Below are positions 52,828 to 63,475 of a stretch of 64,000 nucleotides of DNA, piece after piece. Location: positions 682,001-746,000 of the forward strand of contig NC_035928.1 in NCBI RefSeq assembly GCF_000348985.1. Direction: 5' to 3'. Both the position numbers and the translations under genes were made by a program. The notes below the pieces were generated by a model. It did no database searches, was not told the DNA's origin, and saw only the letters and a program-made list of their open reading frames with translations. The stretch comes from Huiozyma naganishii CBS 8797. Its lineage: Eukaryota; Ascomycota; Saccharomycetes; Saccharomycetales; Saccharomycetaceae. How positions within the stretch are numbered: the stretch's first letter is position 1; each line of letters opens with the position of its first letter.

Positions 52828-54501
52828 CTATGACAAATTCGTTTCAGAAGTGGACTCCATACGTTCCTTTCTGTCGATCCACAGTCTTTCGCACATGTAG
52901 ATGAGCGAGAGAATCACAGCCAACGAGGCTATCCCAATACCGAGGTATTCAGCAGCTCTGTAACCTTTTAATAAGTCTTTCCCGTTCTGGTTTATCTGAC
53001 TTTCGACTGTGGAACCCATACCAAGACACAATGACATGGAATAATTGACCATTGTGTTGGCCAAAGATCCCGCCATACCTTGGTATTGATTGGGCAAACT
53101 ATCGCTCAAGATAATGGCTGCCGCGGGAAAGGACATATCCATCCCAAAACTCAAGATTATCATGGTACCCAAATTCATACGGAAGTATGTTTGCTTCACA
53201 GGCGTTACACTAAGCATGATAATCCCAACGTCAAATGCTATCATCGAAAAGAATAAAATAATGGAGGCGGATATCTTCCTTATGGACAAGCCAACGACAA
53301 CTGAGGCAACAACCCCCCATATCGCGAACATGAAATACGTACCTCCTGCCCACACAGTAGAGTAGTGTCTTAGATTCAACAGGAATGCAAAGTAGTAGAA
53401 GGAAAAGATGCCGAATGAACCCCAACCCAAGAACAAAGCCATTAAAATCATGACCATGTGTCTGTTTTGTGTGATCACCCGGGGTAATAATGGAGATGCT
53501 GCGTAATGGACCTCATAAATGAAAAACAGTGTCAAAACAAACACCGACACTATCAACAAAACGATAATATAGGCCTTGCCCCAGCCGTCAATGGGACCTT
53601 GGTTCCAGACGAAGTTTAGCAAAATCAAACCAACCACTGCCAAACCAGAACCAATCCAATCCATTGAAAACCCGTGGACATTTGTTGGGATGTGGTTGGG
53701 GATACTGTACAAAGCACCGAGTAGCGTTAAAGTAGACGCAATTGCCATGGCATAGAAGGACCAAGGCCAGTCATCTGGATTTTTGGTACCAATCAGTCCC
53801 GCAAAAAAGGCGCCCATGAACGCACCGACAGGAGCACATGCTCCAATAAGGCTGATGACAATATTCTTCCGAAAAGTATTGGGTTTATAGATATTACCGA
53901 CGCAGCCCATCACGTTCGGTAAAATAAAGGCCACACCCAACCCCTGAAAGGATCTGCTGACAATGAAAAATGTGTCGCTGTGTGTATAGTTGGTAAACCC
54001 AGAGATGAGAGCCCAGATAATGAAGAAAATATTACCCCCGACTAGTGACCATTTCAAACCATATATATCACCGACTCTGCCGCTGATAAGAATAAAAGAC
54101 CCGGAAACCAGGGGGAAAGACGCCATGAGCCATGTCTGGTTCTTCGCATTGCTGTGGAATGATTTGGTCAAAATGTTCATCAGGGACAAAGTTTGTGGTA
54201 TGCAAGCCTGATTCAACAGCTGACTCATCATGCAGGTACCAACAAAAATATACTCCTGCCAGCGATTTTGGAAGTAAGTTGTGTCTTGCCATTTGCAATT
54301 GGGATCGGTTGTTGCCACATGCGTACTAGTCTCATTACCGGATCCAAGCTTATCAGAATCGGTATTTTCCACTGTCCATCCTGAACTGACCTCATCGATT
54401 GCATTTTTATGATTCTTCTTCTTATCTTTTTTCAAGTAATTCAACAAAAAAGACATCTTGATGTGCTTGTGCTCAATTGCCCTGAACCATTGAACTCTCA
54501 T
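52828..54501 (-). CDS. ATR1: DHA2-family multidrug/aminotriazole resistance transporter Atr1
   Basis: 557 residues, ATG at 54501; an alternative ATG at 54456 would remove 15 residues. The N-terminal hydrophilic 70 residues are followed by about 14 membrane segments. Family signatures include LMASFPLVSGSFILISGRVGD (TM2 loop) and FSMDWIGSGLAVVGLILLNF. S. cerevisiae Atr1 exports aminotriazole and boron under Gcn4 and Yap1 control. Position between VAN1 and NAB6 is the same. No clear Gcn4 or Yap1 site was found in the 0.33 kb upstream. Confidence 0.95.
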   Translation of the reverse strand: MRVQWFRAIEHKHIKMSFLLNYLKKDKKKNHKNAIDEVSSGWTVENTDSDKLGSGNETSTHVATTDPNCKWQDTTYFQNRWQEYIFVGTCMMSQLLNQACIPQTLSLMNILTKSFHSNAKNQTWLMASFPLVSGSFILISGRVGDIYGLKWSLVGGNIFFIIWALISGFTNYTHSDTFFIVSRSFQGLGVAFILPNVMGCVGNIYKPNTFRKNIVISLIGACAPVGAFMGAFFAGLIGTKNPDDWPWSFYAMAIASTLTLLGALYSIPNHIPTNVHGFSMDWIGSGLAVVGLILLNFVWNQGPIDGWGKAYIIVLLIVSVFVLTLFFIYEVHYAASPLLPRVITQNRHMVMILMALFLGWGSFGIFSFYYFAFLLNLRHYSTVWAGGTYFMFAIWGVVASVVVGLSIRKISASIILFFSMIAFDVGIIMLSVTPVKQTYFRMNLGTMIILSFGMDMSFPAAAIILSDSLPNQYQGMAGSLANTMVNYSMSLCLGMGSTVESQINQNGKDLLKGYRAAEYLGIGIASLAVILSLIYMCERLWIDRKERMESTSETNLS

Positions 54502-54828
54502 AAACTACATTATCTAGTCATGACTATCACCCATTATTTATATGCATATTTTGACTTCGTTTCCATCATCGATGACAAATCAATAAACCCTCGAAAATGA
54601 AGGCAAAAAAAGATTTTCTTTTCTCGACCTCCCACATTGTCATGGCAACAGAGTGGGGGTGTCTGCGATGAGTAATACGGAAGATGTGACACAACCGCAC
54701 CCTATACACTTCGCGGTCTTCCGTTGTAGAAATGCTTGTTTACAAGGTATCTTTACGCGCCTCGCAGACTTATATTTCTATATATTTTATTAGTACAGAG
54801 AACAATACCTCGGGGAAGGTGGAACGCG
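54502..54828. other. Intergenic: ATR1 promoter and NAB6 3' flank
   Basis: 0.33 kb. TGAGTAA at about 54667 resembles, but does not match, the Gcn4 site TGASTCA. TATATA-like runs near 54780 may serve NAB6 3'-end formation. Confidence 0.35.
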
Positions 54829-57800
54829 TTACTGGTCATCATACTGCTCAGTACCCTCGTTAGAGGCACCGAGCACGTTGGCTGCATACATGAACGTAGA
54901 GTGCTGTAATTGTGCCAAATATTGGGCCATCACATCAGATCCGGGGATTGTGCGCGCGTTCCTGGGAAGTTGTTGCCTATGTCTACCGTTTTCAGCCTTT
55001 CCATACCCGGTGTCTGGGTGATCGTTACCTGTAACAAGTTCGTTATGGTAGCTCGCCTCTGCGTATTGTCGCGATATGGTATCGGGGGCTAGTGGAGGAG
55101 GTGGCGAAGATACTTCGTGTAAGGCTACTAGCTTTCGTTTGTCCGAGGGAGGAGACAGGGTCGACGGGTCGCCTTCCAGAACACCCACCGAGCGGTTCGG
55201 GTCGTTGGGAGGATTTATTATCAATTCTATGTCCGATGACGAGCCAGAGTTGTTGGTGTAGTTCAAAGGAGCGATACCAGCATCTGTATAGCTCCCATTG
55301 GTATGATCCTCAAGGTCGCCCATCACTGGCGAAATCGGACTCGCCGATTCCACTTCCATAATACTAATCCCTAATGAGTCAAGCGAAAGTTCATCTTTCT
55401 TCTCGGCAGACCCTGTATTGATTGCAAACGCGTCGAATGGATTTTCCTCCGGGATCGTGCCATTTACCATTTCTCTTCTCTCTGCGTCCTGGTTCCTTCT
55501 CTTCTCCTCCAACTGGCTCAACCTGACATCACGAGTGTGCTTCTTGACTTTCTTGTGATACTTGGAAGTCTTACCGGCCACCAGGTTTCTGTTTATATTC
55601 CCGCACCTATCCTTCCCGTAATTGATAACAAGGCCCTCGTATCTGTGGTCGAACAACTGGTTGAAATGGTCTTGTTTGGTGCTCGCATCTTCTACCAGTC
55701 TGATTGCAGAACTTATATTCATGAAATTGACCCAACAACAATGGCTGTCGTTCAACATGTTGATTTGTTCTATAGAACCGTAATGCAGAAAATCTTTCCT
55801 CAAAACTTCCTTAGCCGGTAATTTAAAGCTTTCATGGTAGATTTTGAACTTTGGATCCTTAATGTATTTGTCTTTGAATGCAATTTCGGGCAAGCTGATG
55901 TAAACGTTCCTACTCGCTCCAATAGTAACAGCAAGTGCAATAGGCTTGGGTAATGGCCCAGTGTAGGTCCCCCAACCCAGTTTTAAGGTGTTGCCATGTA
56001 GAACGATCGGGTCGATAAAGGCATTGGCATAAAATTGCACAGCAGCGGATGCCTCTATAAAAGTGATGAAGCAAATGTGTTTCGCTTCGATGAATTTAAT
56101 GTTTTGAAGAATACCGCCACGAACCACATTGCAAATATCCTCGGCACGGGACCGCGGATTGATGTTCCCGATGTATATCGTACGATTATTAAAGTCACTC
56201 CCCATTGCTGTGGCAACTTGCGTAGAAGTCTTCATCTGAGATTCCAAAGAGTCTGTAATTGGATGAGCAAATTTACCACCGGCATGGTCGCGTTGTTGCC
56301 TTTGCGAGTTCAGGAATAATTGTTGTTGTTGAGGTGACATAGGACCCGATGGAGTGGCCGGAATAAACCCAGGAGGCAAATTTGGAACAGAGTTAGAATG
56401 ATTTAGATCTAGTGGCAGAAATGACGCTGGGGGAGAACCAATATCGTTTGGGAATGCTCCAAACGCCCTTGGAGTGCTGATTGAAGATTGTGGTCCACCA
56501 ATTGGGCGTGTCTGAGGTACAGGAAGCGACTGTACAATGCCATTAGAATGCTCGGAAAATTGCTCGAATAGCGGCTCTGGGTAATCTTCTACACGCAACT
56601 TCAAAGTTGACTCTTGTAATTCAATACTCTTCAATTTATTGACTAAACCGTCAACATCATCTGCTAAGGACGTAGAGGACTCCGATGAAACCAGGCTCAG
56701 CATGCTATTGTTAGGAAAAAACTCCTGATCCTTCTTGGAATTAGGTGGACTAGTATCACGATTTGATTCTGTGTCGTTTGCATGAGGTTTCTTTTGTGAC
56801 GCCGCGGGACTTTGCTGCGGTGGATGAGTTACCTGAACGTAGAAAAATTTCGTCAGGTGTAACTGCTTAATGTTAAGCTTCAAATAGTCCATGATCTCCA
56901 TAGCCATTGGAATGCTCAAGAACGTTATGATTGCGTAGTTTTTCCCAAACACTTTTGTCCCGTGTTGTGTTTTGAAAACTGCAATGTGTTCTAAGATGTA
57001 CCTATTGTTTCCCTCCGATAGGAACTTCAATTTTTTGTTCAACAGTTCATCTCTAGTGAGAATAACATCTTTATCAACAAATTCTATCGCGATGGATCGA
57101 GTTGCACCTGTCTGGGCGGCCATATCAAAATGTAGGTTGGCCATCCCGTCTCCATCATCCGCGGCAAAGCGGCGGTATATCTTACCTTCCACTTTTGTGG
57201 GGCGTTGTCTCATTGATACAAAACTCAACTCCAAAGAGCTGGCTTTAAGCTGTTCTTTAAACTCTTTCAGTCTCTGCAATACATTGTTGTAGAAGTTCAG
57301 ACATATTTGCACAGACAGGAAACTCAAGAGAAAGCCATATTTCTCCGGTTGTTGTCCCTCCTTCGTTATGTAGACACTTTCCACGGAGTTGTTCTGTACA
57401 AACTTGGACACGAACGTATGCAAGTCCACCATATCGTCAATGTTACCCAACAACAAAGAACGGGTTCTATAAAGATCATCGCCCTTTGGGAGTATCTTGT
57501 ATGAAATTTCAAAGGGAATCTGGAACAAGCCGTTAATAATCTGTGGGTCTGTTCTATAATAATTCATCGAACCAGTGCCGTTTGCCATCCCCGTGTGACT
57601 GCCCTTTCTCTGAGCGGTGTAGTTCGTTTGTGGGAGGTTGGGTGTCGACACGAAGGGGGAGCCCATCAAAAGATGAGACGGTAACAGGGTAGCCCCGTAA
57701 GCTGTATCAAAGGGTGTGGGCATCCCGTTAGTCATTGGTGAATTTGGTGGAAAGTTCTGGGCAAAATTTTGAGGGAAAGGGTGCGACTGCTGGGACAGAG

Positions 57801-57990
57801 GCGCCTGTTTTGAAACTGTCCCCTGTGGATACCCGTGTGTATTTTGGTTGAATTGGTACATCACTTGCGGGTATGTGGGTCTCGGCCCCGAGTTCTCGGC
57901 GTCCCGGTTGTTCACCGAATCTTGAGTGAAACCCGGGTGGTTCTGGTTGTAACCGTGTTGTGCGTTATTCCTTTTCAATTGGAAATCCAT
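54829..57990 (-). CDS. NAB6: Nab6-like poly(A)+ RNA-binding protein
   Basis: 1053 residues from the ATG at 57990 (MDFQLKRNNAQ); the frame is open upstream without ATG. The N-terminal 200 residues are Asn/Gln/Pro-rich. RRM-like modules follow, the clearest at about 605-690 with RTIYIGNINPRSRAEDICNV. A further RRM-like region carries RNVYISLPEIAF near 715. The tail is low-complexity. S. cerevisiae Nab6 (1134 residues) binds mRNAs for cell-wall proteins. Synteny ATR1-NAB6 agrees. Confidence 0.93.
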   Translation of the reverse strand: MDFQLKRNNAQHGYNQNHPGFTQDSVNNRDAENSGPRPTYPQVMYQFNQNTHGYPQGTVSKQAPLSQQSHPFPQNFAQNFPPNSPMTNGMPTPFDTAYGATLLPSHLLMGSPFVSTPNLPQTNYTAQRKGSHTGMANGTGSMNYYRTDPQIINGLFQIPFEISYKILPKGDDLYRTRSLLLGNIDDMVDLHTFVSKFVQNNSVESVYITKEGQQPEKYGFLLSFLSVQICLNFYNNVLQRLKEFKEQLKASSLELSFVSMRQRPTKVEGKIYRRFAADDGDGMANLHFDMAAQTGATRSIAIEFVDKDVILTRDELLNKKLKFLSEGNNRYILEHIAVFKTQHGTKVFGKNYAIITFLSIPMAMEIMDYLKLNIKQLHLTKFFYVQVTHPPQQSPAASQKKPHANDTESNRDTSPPNSKKDQEFFPNNSMLSLVSSESSTSLADDVDGLVNKLKSIELQESTLKLRVEDYPEPLFEQFSEHSNGIVQSLPVPQTRPIGGPQSSISTPRAFGAFPNDIGSPPASFLPLDLNHSNSVPNLPPGFIPATPSGPMSPQQQQLFLNSQRQQRDHAGGKFAHPITDSLESQMKTSTQVATAMGSDFNNRTIYIGNINPRSRAEDICNVVRGGILQNIKFIEAKHICFITFIEASAAVQFYANAFIDPIVLHGNTLKLGWGTYTGPLPKPIALAVTIGASRNVYISLPEIAFKDKYIKDPKFKIYHESFKLPAKEVLRKDFLHYGSIEQINMLNDSHCCWVNFMNISSAIRLVEDASTKQDHFNQLFDHRYEGLVINYGKDRCGNINRNLVAGKTSKYHKKVKKHTRDVRLSQLEEKRRNQDAERREMVNGTIPEENPFDAFAINTGSAEKKDELSLDSLGISIMEVESASPISPVMGDLEDHTNGSYTDAGIAPLNYTNNSGSSSDIELIINPPNDPNRSVGVLEGDPSTLSPPSDKRKLVALHEVSSPPPPLAPDTISRQYAEASYHNELVTGNDHPDTGYGKAENGRHRQQLPRNARTIPGSDVMAQYLAQLQHSTFMYAANVLGASNEGTEQYDDQ

Positions 57991-58434
57991 GGTGTTATGT
58001 AGCGGACACAAAAAAGAAAAATATACACCCGCAATTTGCAATGGTTTCAATCCCTATGCAATGCTTGTTACACTCTTGGTATATGAGCCTTCTGGACAGC
58101 CAATTTCTCTTTGTCCACCACCGTCTGGACCAATACCCAAACACACCAGGTTTTCTTTTTTAGTCTTTTTTTATAGAAATTCGAAAACGGTAAAGTGCGG
58201 TGATCATCGCTATAGATACATACAGCTACAGACACATACATATACGTATACTTATTTATAGCTGTTTGTTGGTAGCGTTCGTGTTACGTGGCTGTATTTG
58301 AAGCTGGATGTAGTTGGGTCCACGCCAACATTAAATTATCTGAAAATAGCTTCTTTCCGATGTGTTTGCACGTCGAGTTCTAGCGATTACGGTAAGGGAA
58401 GTGTCCCTGATCACCGGACTAGTTATATGAGATA
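57991..58434. other. Intergenic: NAB6 promoter and DUP-like gene 3' flank
   Basis: 0.44 kb. Contains a TACATATACGTATAC-like AT stretch near 58235-58255. No gene recognised. Confidence 0.35.
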
Positions 58435-59114
58435 TTACGATGGGGCCGCTGCTACCGTTTCTGGGTACTCGGTCCTCCAATACTCGGCTACTGCGTCGTT
58501 GAATACATTCAATGATTTGCGCATATACTTTTCCAGTTCGTAGTTTGATAGGTTTAATGCGAAGGGGATCCCCGCACCCTCTTCATCCGCTTGGCTTGGA
58601 TTGTTCCCCTTGGCCACTATATGTGACTGAATAACCAACTCTTGAACATCCCGTAGGCTTGTTTCCCGCTGTAAAGACAGTACGGCGTGTTCCAAAGTCC
58701 TCTCTCGTACAAAACTTTGTTCAAGGAGTAAGCAACTGCGTCCCATGTCTTTTGGTCTGCTGACGGCCTTGTGCGGATAACACCAACCATCAAAGCGAGC
58801 TGCCCTGTCAGCTCAAAGCAATTTCTGAGGTGATATTTAGACGACGTATATATTAGAACCCCGAGAGTCCATACCAGGCAGTAACCTCCACAGATGGTTC
58901 CGAACAACTCCCCAGTTTCCGAGTTGGTCATAAACACATATATGAATATCGATATGTTGATGAAGATGGACACGATCACCCTCCGATGGTGAATTCGTTC
59001 GTAGAACCAGTGTGTGAATTTCGAACGGAAAACGTCTCTTGGGAGGATAATCTCTTGCTGTACGGAGGGATCATCCCATGAGCCCCCGCTGTATCGATCC
59101 TCCTTCACTGACAT
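58435..59114 (-). pseudogene. DUP240/COS-family membrane protein gene with a frameshift
   Basis: The first frame runs from the ATG at 59114 to a TAG at 58617-58619 (165 residues). The family sequence then continues in another frame to a stop at 58435. Part 1 has IILPRDVFRSKFTHWFYERI, two membrane segments (about 45-62 and 70-90), and TWDAVAYSLNKVLYERGLWN TPY. Part 2 has MRKSLNVFNDAVAEYW. Both resemble COS1 and DUP proteins (LPQDLFRSSFTWFCYE, NLNSYLYENKAWNT). The break lies at CACATATAGTGG; two extra bases (TA) explain it. Without the break the length, about 225 codons, would equal DUP240 size. It could also be a sequence error. COS proteins aid endosomal sorting. Confidence 0.8.
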
Positions 59115-59537
59115 GTATCTTTATGTGTGTACGGTGGTCAGCGTGCAAGCTCCTTTATGCTTTTGGTTCAGTGTACGGAACTGTTCATAATCAAGACCGC
59201 CTTAATTCCAAATACATAAGGATTTTTTTTGCAGAGAGAGGCGTTCCGCTGGGAGTGAGAGTCTACACCGCGAAACGACACAAGCAAGTCTGGTGGCAAG
59301 GTTAGGGCAACAACACTACAGGGTTTTGTCGAAGTCTTGGATGTCCTTTCTCAGTTTGAATCTTTGTAGTTGCTGCATGATAGCGTTCTAGCACGCCGTT
59401 TATCTTGTAATTCCCCCGGGAGGCGGAAATGGAAGCTTTGTGGCAGTGACATCCCGAGCCCGTACCGGAACCCTGCCCCAACCGCAAACCCGAGTCCCCC
59501 AGGTCGCCCTTCCGCGGTCCGCACTCGCTCAGTCATC

Positions 59538-59599
59538 TGTCCGGCCACCCCGGACACCCAGCTCGAGGCCAGGGGAGGGTTCGCCGGACAGCCCGGACA
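59538..59599. promoter_or_regulatory. Four CCGGACA elements upstream of OYE
   Basis: TGTCCGG at 59538-59544 and CCGGACA at 59550-59556, 59584-59590 and 59593-59599. CGG triplets in such contexts are typical of Zn2Cys6 factor sites. The factor is unknown. Confidence 0.5.
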
Positions 59600-59708
59600 C
59601 CCCGATTAGGTAATATTCCACTTACTTACGTACTGAAACAATTCTTGTTCCGGTGCTTAACAAAGGCAGATTTCTCCAGTTTTGAAGTTCTCAGTTAACA
59701 GTTGCAGT

Positions 59709-59824
59709 TTACTAAACATTTCGGACAGGGCAGAGGGTACACGGCGCATCGGGTCCTCGTGTTACCGTTTCTGCGCTCGAGGGAAGGAGGCGGCGAACTT
59801 GTCAGAGTTCGAAAACATATAAAA
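59709..59824 (+). promoter_or_regulatory. Yap1-type site and TATA box of the OYE gene
   Basis: TTACTAA at 59709-59715 is a Yap1 response element, 224 bp before the ATG. TATAAAA at 59818-59824 is 115 bp before it. OYE2/OYE3 are oxidative-stress genes with Yap1 input in S. cerevisiae. Confidence 0.6.
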
Positions 59825-59881
59825 TGGGATGTGGATATGTACTTTCTTGAATAAACGTAGATGCTTATGCTTCTTGTGTAA

Positions 59882-61141
<1,260 letters not shown>

Positions 61142-61424
61142 ATAGCTTGCTCTTGTTTCAAGGACTCCCTTTCATCAAGTATATAGAAGCAACAAGTAAG
61201 ACATATAACGCCAACTCCGTCTGGTAAATTCCTTTACATTAAGATCTTTAGCCAGTTATTTAATATCAATGACAAAATGAAATATATCAGCGGTAGTCTG
61301 AAATGACCACTCATTGTGAAAGAAATTGATTCCAAAGGGAAATACTAAGTATAGGTCAAACAAAAATATAAACGTATACAATATTGAAAGCACATGGAGT
61401 CCTAATTCAATACATTTGCCAAAC

Positions 61425-62825
61425 TTATAGCGGGAGAGAGATATCGCACATCATAGCGAGATGGTCGCTTGGATACTCATTTTCGTGTGGTTCTGTATGA
61501 TCGCACATTTCCTCTTTCAAGGGCATTCGTAAGTACCCGTTTATCTTTATCCCGGTCTGCCTCTCCAATGCTTGTAAATCTGAAATCTTGGTCGCGTTCT
61601 CAGACCATTCGGTAATTAAAAATATATAGTCCAATAGTCCGGACCAATGTAATGCGCGGTGAGATAACTGTGGCTCTTGATTGACACTCGTACTGTACTT
61701 ATTTGAGTTTTCAGGATGGACCAAATGGTAGCCAATACCGTAGAGGGAAACACCTTGTAACGGGATGCAGTTATGCAAGTTTTGTAAATGTTGAACTCTT
61801 TCCACTTGTTCGGGCATCGCATCGTACGTATAAGGTCTTGGATCCTGCGGACGGTTAGTTTCATCTTCGACACTCTCTTGATCCGATGGTTCTCGTACCA
61901 TTGAGTCCTCATCGTCTTCTAAGATACTATTTCGGCGTTTTGAGTAACGATACGAGAGACTACACTCGATAATGCTTTTGGCCCGGCCCTTAAGCTGGAC
62001 TGGTTTATCTGTCAGAGACAGGTACGGTGCGTCGCACGGTTGGGAATTGAAATCACCGGTGAAGAAAGTGTAGCAACGTTGGCCCCTGGGACAGTGCGCG
62101 TCTGTCACTTTCTTTATGAATTTGTTCAATTCGCTCAGTATCACGAACAGTTGCCTTGTTCGCTCGAAAGTTCCAAACAGGTGCCAAAACAAATGAGTTG
62201 TGGAGAAAATGATGGGTCTTGACGTCTTGTGGTGTTTCAGGCGGAGTGCGACGGCCAGGGCCACAGTGCGAGTTCCTGTTGTTGCTGCGATATCGTCGCC
62301 CGCGACGTAGTCATCGAGACACAGGGGCAATTTATCCAGAGGAGTATCTTCAAACATTGATGTCTTCCAAACAATGGCCACGCCATGGACTTTCCCCGGG
62401 AAATTGAAGAACCCGCCCTTGTACCCTAACCGATCGAACTCCTCCACCCAAAACTTGTCCCACTGGATTCTATCCGTCTCTTGCAGGCACACTACGTCCG
62501 CGTCGTAGTATTCCAATTCTTGGATCAGCACCTGCGATCTTCTGTGCCATTTGATGGCATCTTTAGCATCAGGGAAAGTAGTTCTTCTGATCAGCGTCTG
62601 TGCAAGTGTATTGTACGTCATAATTTTCACCCGCACATAACCATCTCGACAAGGTACACCCCCGACGTACGGCACCTCCAGTAAAGGCCGCTTGATAAAA
62701 ATTTCCCGAGCAACATCTGCCCGTTCTGCCTTCTCTCTTTCACGTTTCTCTCGCCTCAACGCCCTTATTCTTTCAATATACTCCGGTGTGATTTCACTTC
62801 TGGGTAGCTTGGTCTTCTGCACCAT
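61425..62825 (-). CDS. NGL2/NGL3: Ccr4-like endonuclease/exonuclease/phosphatase family RNase (Ngl2/Ngl3)
   Basis: 466 residues, ATG at 62825. EEP-fold motifs include KIMTYNTLAQ (about 68-77), VCLQETD (about 112-118, metal-binding Glu), FTGDFNSQPCDAPYLSL (about 256-272) and the C-terminal YPSDHLAMMCDI with the catalytic Asp-His. A charged helix (REKREREKAERADVAREIF) lies near residue 26. Ngl2 trims the 3' end of 5.8S rRNA; Ngl3 is a paralogue with poly(A) activity. Neighbours are mixed: NAB6 and a YML119W-like gene point to the NGL3 position, MRPL33 to NGL2. One ancestral gene is likely. Confidence 0.93.
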   Translation of the reverse strand: MVQKTKLPRSEITPEYIERIRALRREKREREKAERADVAREIFIKRPLLEVPYVGGVPCRDGYVRVKIMTYNTLAQTLIRRTTFPDAKDAIKWHRRSQVLIQELEYYDADVVCLQETDRIQWDKFWVEEFDRLGYKGGFFNFPGKVHGVAIVWKTSMFEDTPLDKLPLCLDDYVAGDDIAATTGTRTVALAVALRLKHHKTSRPIIFSTTHLFWHLFGTFERTRQLFVILSELNKFIKKVTDAHCPRGQRCYTFFTGDFNSQPCDAPYLSLTDKPVQLKGRAKSIIECSLSYRYSKRRNSILEDDEDSMVREPSDQESVEDETNRPQDPRPYTYDAMPEQVERVQHLQNLHNCIPLQGVSLYGIGYHLVHPENSNKYSTSVNQEPQLSHRALHWSGLLDYIFLITEWSENATKISDLQALERQTGIKINGYLRMPLKEEMCDHTEPHENEYPSDHLAMMCDISLPL

Positions 62826-63050
62826 ACCGTGACCAAATTAAATATTTACAGGAGGGCTGGTAGAAAGCAGCTAGCGATATATTCTACTGTTCGTGTTCTT
62901 TCTTGACTACTCTCCTACGACTACTTCATCCATTGGCAACGGCCCTTTATAAAAACTGAGAACTTACTGAACAAAATTTAAAAGACCTTCAAAGAGGTGG
63001 CTTCAACGAAGAGCAGCCCCAGTTCACAGGGACAGACAGCGGCAGCAGCG

Positions 63051-63305
63051 ATGGTCTTTTACAAAGTGACTCTAGCGCGGTCCCTGATCGGGATGCCGAG
63101 GGCCACGCGGCAGATCGTGAAGACTCTTGGGTTGGGCAAGAGGGGGTCCACGGTATACAAACGGGCGACGCCCGCGATAGCAGGGTCGCTGCTAAAGGTG
63201 AAGGAGCTTATCACCGTCGAGGTGTCGCCGCAGAAGGTCAGCAAGGGGGAGATGAGACTTGCGAGGAAGTCCAACCCGGGCTACGTTGTCGAAGCTCAGA
63301 GCTAG
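63051..63305 (+). CDS. MRPL33: Mitochondrial large-subunit ribosomal protein uL30m
   Basis: 84 residues from the ATG at 63051; S. cerevisiae Mrpl33 has 86. The frame is open upstream without ATG. The uL30 fold is clear: [20 protein letters not shown], then [14 protein letters not shown], the typical L30 signature. It belongs to the 54S mitoribosome. In S. cerevisiae it adjoins NGL2 on the YMR track; here it adjoins the NGL gene on the YML-type track. Confidence 0.96.
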   Translation: MVFYKVTLARSLIGMPRATRQIVKTLGLGKRGSTVYKRATPAIAGSLLKVKELITVEVSPQKVSKGEMRLARKSNPGYVVEAQS

Positions 63306-63475
63306 AGGCGTGATGCCCAGCAACGCTAATACATTCTTATAGCTTTCGGGAGCAGTGCGAGAGGGTATACATAGCTATCCGCATTGCGTATGCGTTTGCA
63401 ACCCAGTCATGTATATACATTTATATATAGTAGGTATCGGAATTGAGAGCCCATTCGATGCAACGTATTATGTGG

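Noticed and set aside
59302..59609. Frames in the GC-rich part upstream of OYE
   Set aside because: GC-rich DNA lacks stop codons by composition. The frames overlap on both strands and show no family features.
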